This document shows, piece by piece, positions 59,870 through 64,000 of a DNA stretch of 64,000 nt. The stretch is from Saccharomycopsis fibuligera x Saccharomycopsis cf. fibuligera. Lineage: Eukaryota > Ascomycota > Saccharomycetes > Ascoideales > Saccharomycopsidaceae. The notes below the pieces were generated by a model that saw only the letters and a program-made list of their open reading frames with translations, ran no database searches and was not told the origin of the DNA. Every line of letters starts with the position of its first letter. Position 1 is the first letter of the stretch. The translations under genes and the position numbers were made by a program. The stretch spans positions 747,501 to 811,500 of the forward strand of contig CP012816.1 in NCBI GenBank assembly GCA_001936135.1. Direction: 5' to 3'.

Positions 59870-62704
59870 TTAAAAATTATAAACCTTAACGGTGATAAAA
59901 TAGCTAGCAATAGCAATCAACAACATCGAGACCAATATGCTGAAGAACCAGGACAAGCCCTCAGCGTCCTGGCCGGGGACCAAGACGTTCATTCCCCAGA
60001 GCCCAGTGATGACGTTCATAGGCAAGACAATAGTGCCCAACACGGTGATTTTCCCCAACACGTCATTCATGTCGTTGTTGACTTTGGTCATGTCGATATT
60101 GATCTGCGCCAAGTAGTTGGAGTGTGACCTAGCAAGCAACTTCTCATAGTGGTTCAACGACTGGACCATGGTTATTATGTGATCCTGAATATCGCCCAAG
60201 TACATGCCGATTTCTGATCTAGGGGCAACGTCAAAATTCTCATTGCACCGCTTAGATAAGCCTTTGATGACGTCGGCCTTGGAGCCAAGGAGCCGAAGAA
60301 GACTCATTATGCGCTTGCGGCACTCGCCAATCCGGCGCAACATGTCGCCCTTGCGCTGCCATTCTGCCGATGAGGTGGAATAGTAGGAGGAGGACGACAC
60401 AGACAAAGTGGAGGACGAGGACGAGGAGATGGAGGAGGAGCCGCTGCGGCTGCTGCTGCGGCTTGCGGTGGTGCCGATTGTCTTTGCGTCTGCTGCTGGG
60501 CCGGCGTCACTATCTGAGTCTGAGTCTGAGTCTGAGTCGCTGTTGTTCCCCGAGTGGAGCTTGAGGATTGCGTCTTCAAACGAGTACACCTCGTCTTCAA
60601 TGGTCTCGATCATCGGGCCAAACGCATCAGTGATGTCGTCAATCAAAGCATACGCGATCCAGTCCGAAGAAACCGTCAAGTAGTCCTTCAACAACCTTGC
60701 TCTTCTTCTAACAGTGACGGGATGTGGGGTTGGAGAAAAATGGAAGGTTAGCACGCCTTCGTGGAACACAATGATGTAAAAATTAAGCGGTTGCAACTCT
60801 CTGTATCTGTTGCTTTGTCTTCTCACTTTTGCGCCTTGCCGCTTTTTCCGCTGGATGAGCTCTCTCGCTAGGTGGTCATTAGTGCCAGCAGCGGCAGTGG
60901 TGGTGGTGCTCGCGCTGTCCAAGGCGGCGTATGCGCCGGCGCCGGCGCCGTCATGGCTGCCGCGGCGACGTTGGGTGAATATTTTGCTGATTATGCTTTT
61001 CAAGTTGCCAAGCCTGGAGCTGTTTTTCTTCAACTCGTCAAAATCGATGTTTTCGAGACTGGATAGCTTTTCATTGAGTTTTTTGCGCTTCAACTTTTCT
61101 TGGACAATGTCAAACGACCTGAAGCAGACAAAGTAGTAGTCTTTGAAAAGCTCCACCTTTTCTCTAGCTTCGTTCAAAAAGATGTCCTCGGTGGTCAACG
61201 GATGGATCCCGAACGCCTTGCTGAGCACCTTCATTTCTTCCTCAGTGGGGTCCAACACGTCCAACCAGAACGGCACAGGCTCATCCGGCACCAGCGGTGC
61301 ACTGCCGTTGGCGGTGCCGCTGCTGCCGTTGGTGCCAGTACCAGTGCCAGTGCCAGTGCCAATGCCCGTAAAACTTCTTGGTGTCGCCGTGCCATCCCTG
61401 GGGTTGGACGAAGCGTTGGAAGCGGTAGCCGCCGAGTCTGGGATGTTAAGTCTGGACTTCTGCTTGATTATCGGGGCCGGCACTTTAGCCTTCTGCTGCT
61501 GGGACACGACGAACAAGTCCGCAAACGTTTGGTTGTCCTGCAAGAGCCCCGAGATGGAGGGGGAATGGATGGTGGCGTCTAACGTGGGCCTGAAGTACGT
61601 GTATCTGAACTGCTGGAATTTTCTTTCGTGTGGATGGCGCGCCGCGATCGGCCCGTGGCCGAGGGCAGCGGCGGCACTGGCGCCGCCCTTCCCCTGCTGC
61701 GGGAACGACGCGCCAGGGTGGAGACCCAAGTGGCCGCCGGCAATCTCGTTTGGCAAGTATCTCTGCAAGTTCTGTCTGGCGGACTTGTCCCAGGGGCTGA
61801 ATCTGGGCGGTCTGAGTCTGCCCTGGATAGCTTCTGTCTCGTTTACTTTTCGAGTGCGCAATGCTGGAACTTGGGGCGCGGCAGGCGCGGCAGGCGCGGC
61901 TTTCGACGGCGGACTAGGAGTGTCGATCTTGCTGACCAACGGGAAATGGAAGCCCACGGCCTGGTGCGGGTCGTGAGAGTTTTCGTCGGCGGTAGAGTAG
62001 CCGTCGGCAAACGCGATGTTCTGCTTGTTCGCCTCGGCAATGGCGCGGGTCTCTCTCATTTCCTCTTCGTAGAAGTCTTCGAGCACAGACAAGTCAGGCC
62101 AGTTGCGGAGCGTCGAGCTGGAGTCTGTGTTTATCGGCAAGCAGACGTCGTCCAAAGAGGAGTCGTCCGCGCCGTCGTCGGAGGAGCTCGGGTGGGAGTC
62201 CTCGAAATCGTCCAGCAAGTTGTCGGCATCTGAGACGTTCAGATGGAAGTGGAGGCCGTCGAGCAAGGAGCTGTTGTAGTTGCCGCTGTAGTTGCCGCCG
62301 GCGGCGCCATTGCCGCCGTTGCCGCCGCTGTTAGTGTTCCCCGCCGGCTGGTGATGGTGGTAGCTGCTGCTGCCCAAGACCGACGGGTGCTGGGTGGCGC
62401 TGTATCTTCTTCTCTTGCCGTTGCTGCCTCGCTGGAAGGCGGTGGCGGCGGCGCCTGTGCCGCCGGCGCCGCCGGCGCCTATCGAGGTGGCGCCGTAGTT
62501 GCTGGGGAGGCTGAAGCCTTCAGCCGTGGCGTCGGCGCTGCGGCTGTGCAAGCGGCTCTTGAGCTTTGCGCTGGCGCTGGCACTGGCACTGGCGCTGGCG
62601 CTCGCATTGCTGGTGGACGTGGAGGAGTTTGGGATCAAGAAGGACTTGGACTTGGACTTGGTCTCGGCCCTGGCCTTGCGGGAGTGGTCGCTGGGCGATG
62701 ACAT
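59870..62704 (-). CDS. MNR2: MNR2-like CorA-family Mg2+ transporter
   Basis: 944 aa from the ATG at 62704-62702; the open frame continues upstream only from a TTG codon. A long Ser/Gly/Ala-rich cytosolic N-terminus (about 1-480, with an SA-repeat and Asp/Ser acidic patches) precedes the CorA domain: PFWLDVLDPTEEEM, GIHPLTTEDIF, YYFVCFRSFDIV, then LNFYIIVFHEGVLTFHFSPTPHP, SSDWIAYALIDDITDAF and RIGECRKRIMSLLRLLGSKADVI. The C-terminus has two transmembrane helices with the signature GLWGMNVLVPG between them (GMN at 904-906). Fungal ALR/MNR2 members share this plan; the loop composition matches Mnr2 (vacuolar Mg2+ release) best in my recall, but an ALR1-type plasma-membrane protein is not excluded. 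A low-complexity Ser/Asp insert splits the cytosolic domain. Divergent from the aldo-keto reductase. Confidence 0.9.
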   Translation of the reverse strand: MSSPSDHSRKARAETKSKSKSFLIPNSSTSTSNASASASASASASAKLKSRLHSRSADATAEGFSLPSNYGATSIGAGGAGGTGAAATAFQRGSNGKRRRYSATQHPSVLGSSSYHHHQPAGNTNSGGNGGNGAAGGNYSGNYNSSLLDGLHFHLNVSDADNLLDDFEDSHPSSSDDGADDSSLDDVCLPINTDSSSTLRNWPDLSVLEDFYEEEMRETRAIAEANKQNIAFADGYSTADENSHDPHQAVGFHFPLVSKIDTPSPPSKAAPAAPAAPQVPALRTRKVNETEAIQGRLRPPRFSPWDKSARQNLQRYLPNEIAGGHLGLHPGASFPQQGKGGASAAAALGHGPIAARHPHERKFQQFRYTYFRPTLDATIHSPSISGLLQDNQTFADLFVVSQQQKAKVPAPIIKQKSRLNIPDSAATASNASSNPRDGTATPRSFTGIGTGTGTGTGTNGSSGTANGSAPLVPDEPVPFWLDVLDPTEEEMKVLSKAFGIHPLTTEDIFLNEAREKVELFKDYYFVCFRSFDIVQEKLKRKKLNEKLSSLENIDFDELKKNSSRLGNLKSIISKIFTQRRRGSHDGAGAGAYAALDSASTTTTAAAGTNDHLARELIQRKKRQGAKVRRQSNRYRELQPLNFYIIVFHEGVLTFHFSPTPHPVTVRRRARLLKDYLTVSSDWIAYALIDDITDAFGPMIETIEDEVYSFEDAILKLHSGNNSDSDSDSDSDSDAGPAADAKTIGTTASRSSSRSGSSSISSSSSSTLSVSSSSYYSTSSAEWQRKGDMLRRIGECRKRIMSLLRLLGSKADVIKGLSKRCNENFDVAPRSEIGMYLGDIQDHIITMVQSLNHYEKLLARSHSNYLAQINIDMTKVNNDMNDVLGKITVLGTIVLPMNVITGLWGMNVLVPGQDAEGLSWFFSILVSMLLIAIASYFITVKVYNF

Positions 62705-63170
62705 GGGGCGTGCGCTGGGCGGTGTGTGCTGAGTGTGCGGTGGCTCCAAGTGCTGTGTGGTTTTGGCTTTGCTTGTGTTGTCTATGGGAGGGCTGCTGGC
62801 GCGAGATGGCCAGGGAGCATCGTGGTCTTGGTGGTATCCGGCACCGACTGCGAGCGTGGGTGGGCGTCGTGCAACATGGTATTGCAAGGCCGGTTTCAGC
62901 CCAGCAGCAACAAAGGAAAAAAGTTTTTTTTATTTTTTTTTGTTCTGGATGGGCGGGTGCGATATCAGTCAGGGCCGCGCAGGGCCGCGGTGTATGAGCT
63001 GTATGGGCCGTCCGGGCTGTATGCGGTGTGCGGGTGGCCCAACGACCAGACACCACTTCTGTGCGCAAGGGTGGTGACGGTTTTGTGAAACCTCCGCGGT
63101 TACCCGCTTCTTGCGCAGTGCAGTCTCCTCGCAATCGCAGTCGCAATCACTACGGGGAAATTGGGCGCTG

Positions 63171-63200
63171 CACAGCGCCGCACAGCGCCGCACAGCGCGG
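63171..63200 (+). repeat. 10-bp tandem repeat CACAGCGCCG, 3 copies
   Basis: Three head-to-tail copies, the last with one change, 30-60 bp from the first TCACGTG site in the divergent promoter. Confidence 0.9.
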
Positions 63201-63229
63201 CGACCCTCCGCGGCTGCCAAACGGCGCGT

Positions 63230-63288
63230 CACGTGCTCATGCGCCCAGCGCGGCGAGATAGCGAGGTCGCGAGATCGATGGTCACGTG
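63230..63288. promoter_or_regulatory. Paired CACGTG E-boxes
   Basis: CACGTG cores at 63230-63235 and 63283-63288, both preceded by T (TCACGTG), the Cbf1 consensus. They lie about 45 and 100 bp upstream of the AKR TATA-like site. Confidence 0.6.
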
Positions 63289-63459
63289 GCAGAGTATGAC
63301 TAATGGGCAGGGCGCGCCTCGGGCAGCAGTATAAGAGCAGCGCCGCCAGCCGCCAGCGCACAGAACAGCGAGCAGCGTGCGGGCTCTTTACGACGACGAC
63401 GACGACGACGACGAAGACACGCGCCACCACCACCACCACCATCACCACCACCACAAGCA

Positions 63460-64000
63460 ATGCCTGTGCCGCAACTCACCCTCAGCAACGGGATCCAGGT
63501 CCCCGCCATCGGCTTCGGCGTCGGCAGCAGCTGGCGCGTCAAGAAGCTGAAGCTCAACCTCGACTCCGACACCGTGTTGCCAGAGCTAGTCACCGCGGTG
63601 GAGAACGCCATCGCCGCGGGCTTCAGGCACATCGACAGCGCCGAGATATACAAGACCCGCAAGGAGCTCAGGCTCGCCCTCGCCAGCGCGCCTAGCAAGG
63701 TGTTTGTTGCCGACAAGCACTACTGCGGCGTTCCGCACACCCCGGCCTTCACAGCGTCGCCGTACGAGTCGGTGCTCCAGTCGTTGCGGGACTTCCAGAC
63801 AGACTCGCTCGACTTGTACTTCTTGCACTCCTCGCGGAGCGTCTATCCGCCCGGCAGCAAGCAGCTCTCGGCTGCCGAGCAGTGGGCCAGCTTGGAAAAA
63901 GCGTACGCCGAGGGCAAGGTCAGGGCCATCGGCGTGTCCAACTACACGTTGGAGTCGCTCCGGCCGTTGTTCGAGCAGGCCGCCGTCAAGCCGCACGTGT
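63460..64000 (+). CDS. YDL124W-like aldo-keto reductase, 3' end outside window
   Basis: 180 codons are visible from the ATG at 63460; the window ends inside the gene. The N-terminus MPVPQLTLSNGIQVPAIGFG is typical for the AKR3 group. The catalytic tetrad is complete: D59 and Y64 in HIDSAEIY, K86 in VADKHY, H123 in LYFLHS. GKVRAIGVSNYTLESL and the terminal VKPHV match the AKR (beta/alpha)8 barrel. The block HIDSAEIYKTRKEL and the FLHS segment resemble S. cerevisiae YDL124W, an NADPH-dependent alpha-keto amide/ester reductase; Gcy1/Ypr1-type enzymes are less similar. Cytosolic, NADPH-using carbonyl reduction is inferred. Leucine codons are almost all CTC or TTG, with one CTG in 180 codons despite very GC-rich third positions. 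Confidence 0.92.
   Translation, partial: MPVPQLTLSNGIQVPAIGFGVGSSWRVKKLKLNLDSDTVLPELVTAVENAIAAGFRHIDSAEIYKTRKELRLALASAPSKVFVADKHYCGVPHTPAFTASPYESVLQSLRDFQTDSLDLYFLHSSRSVYPPGSKQLSAAEQWASLEKAYAEGKVRAIGVSNYTLESLRPLFEQAAVKPHV

Larger units (their letters stand above)
62705..63459. promoter_or_regulatory. GC-rich divergent promoter MNR2-like / AKR
   Basis: 755 bp, very GC-rich. Two TCACGTG Cbf1-type sites (63229-63235, 63282-63288), a 10-bp tandem repeat CACAGCGCCG (63171-63200), TATAAGAG at 63330-63337 about 125 bp before the AKR ATG, and CGA and CAC trinucleotide runs in the AKR leader (63392-63454). Confidence 0.65.

Noticed and set aside
62705-62887. Upstream extension of the MNR2-like frame
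   Set aside because: The extension begins at TTG with no ATG; 62704 is the first ATG.

Overview
The window looks like nuclear DNA of a budding yeast (Saccharomycotina) of the CUG-reassigned (CUG-Ser) group, a Candida/Lodderomyces-type relative. The reasons are AT-rich DNA full of long A/T runs, compact mostly intronless genes with yeast orthologues, one intron with a canonical TACTAAC branch point, and strong avoidance of the CTG codon even in GC-rich genes. I found no in-frame CTG in the leucine-rich SMF3 gene. CTG residues should therefore probably be read as serine. I cannot name the species.

Layout, left to right. 1-8.4 kb: SWT21/WRAP53-like WD40 gene (5' cut by the window edge), UBP10, NOP6 and an SNRNP27-type splicing protein. 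SWT21-UBP10 adjacency matches YNL187W-YNL186W of S. cerevisiae. 9.5-18.8 kb: SMF3 (metal transporter) divergent from a huge unrecognised helical protein of 2239 aa; the shared promoter is the centre of a GC-rich peak. 18.8-23.7 kb: a 2.9 kb regulatory stretch and an unrecognised 645-aa phospho/Q-rich protein. 23.7-28.5 kb: a gene-poor stretch with a possible spliced micro-gene and a small secreted-peptide ORF. 28.5-39.4 kb: SPB1, a KTR/KRE2 mannosyltransferase, a spliced PYP1 polyol phosphatase, GPI16 and GUD1. 39.4-54.0 kb: a 14.6 kb interval between two converging genes with no recognisable protein gene, but with a clear, unusually compact U1 snRNA gene at 52.3-52.4 kb on the minus strand. 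54-64 kb: KAR9, an MNR2-like CorA magnesium transporter and the start of a YDL124W-like aldo-keto reductase, the last two divergent across a second GC-rich peak.

Functional threads: ribosome biogenesis (NOP6, SPB1, with PAC/RRPE-type promoter elements), splicing (U1 snRNA, SNRNP27-type protein, SWT21-like), secretory-pathway glycosylation and GPI anchoring (KTR, GPI16), metal transport (SMF3, MNR2-like), and metabolism/repair of by-products (PYP1, GUD1, aldo-keto reductase). I saw no tRNA, rRNA, CRISPR, transposase or retroelement gene.
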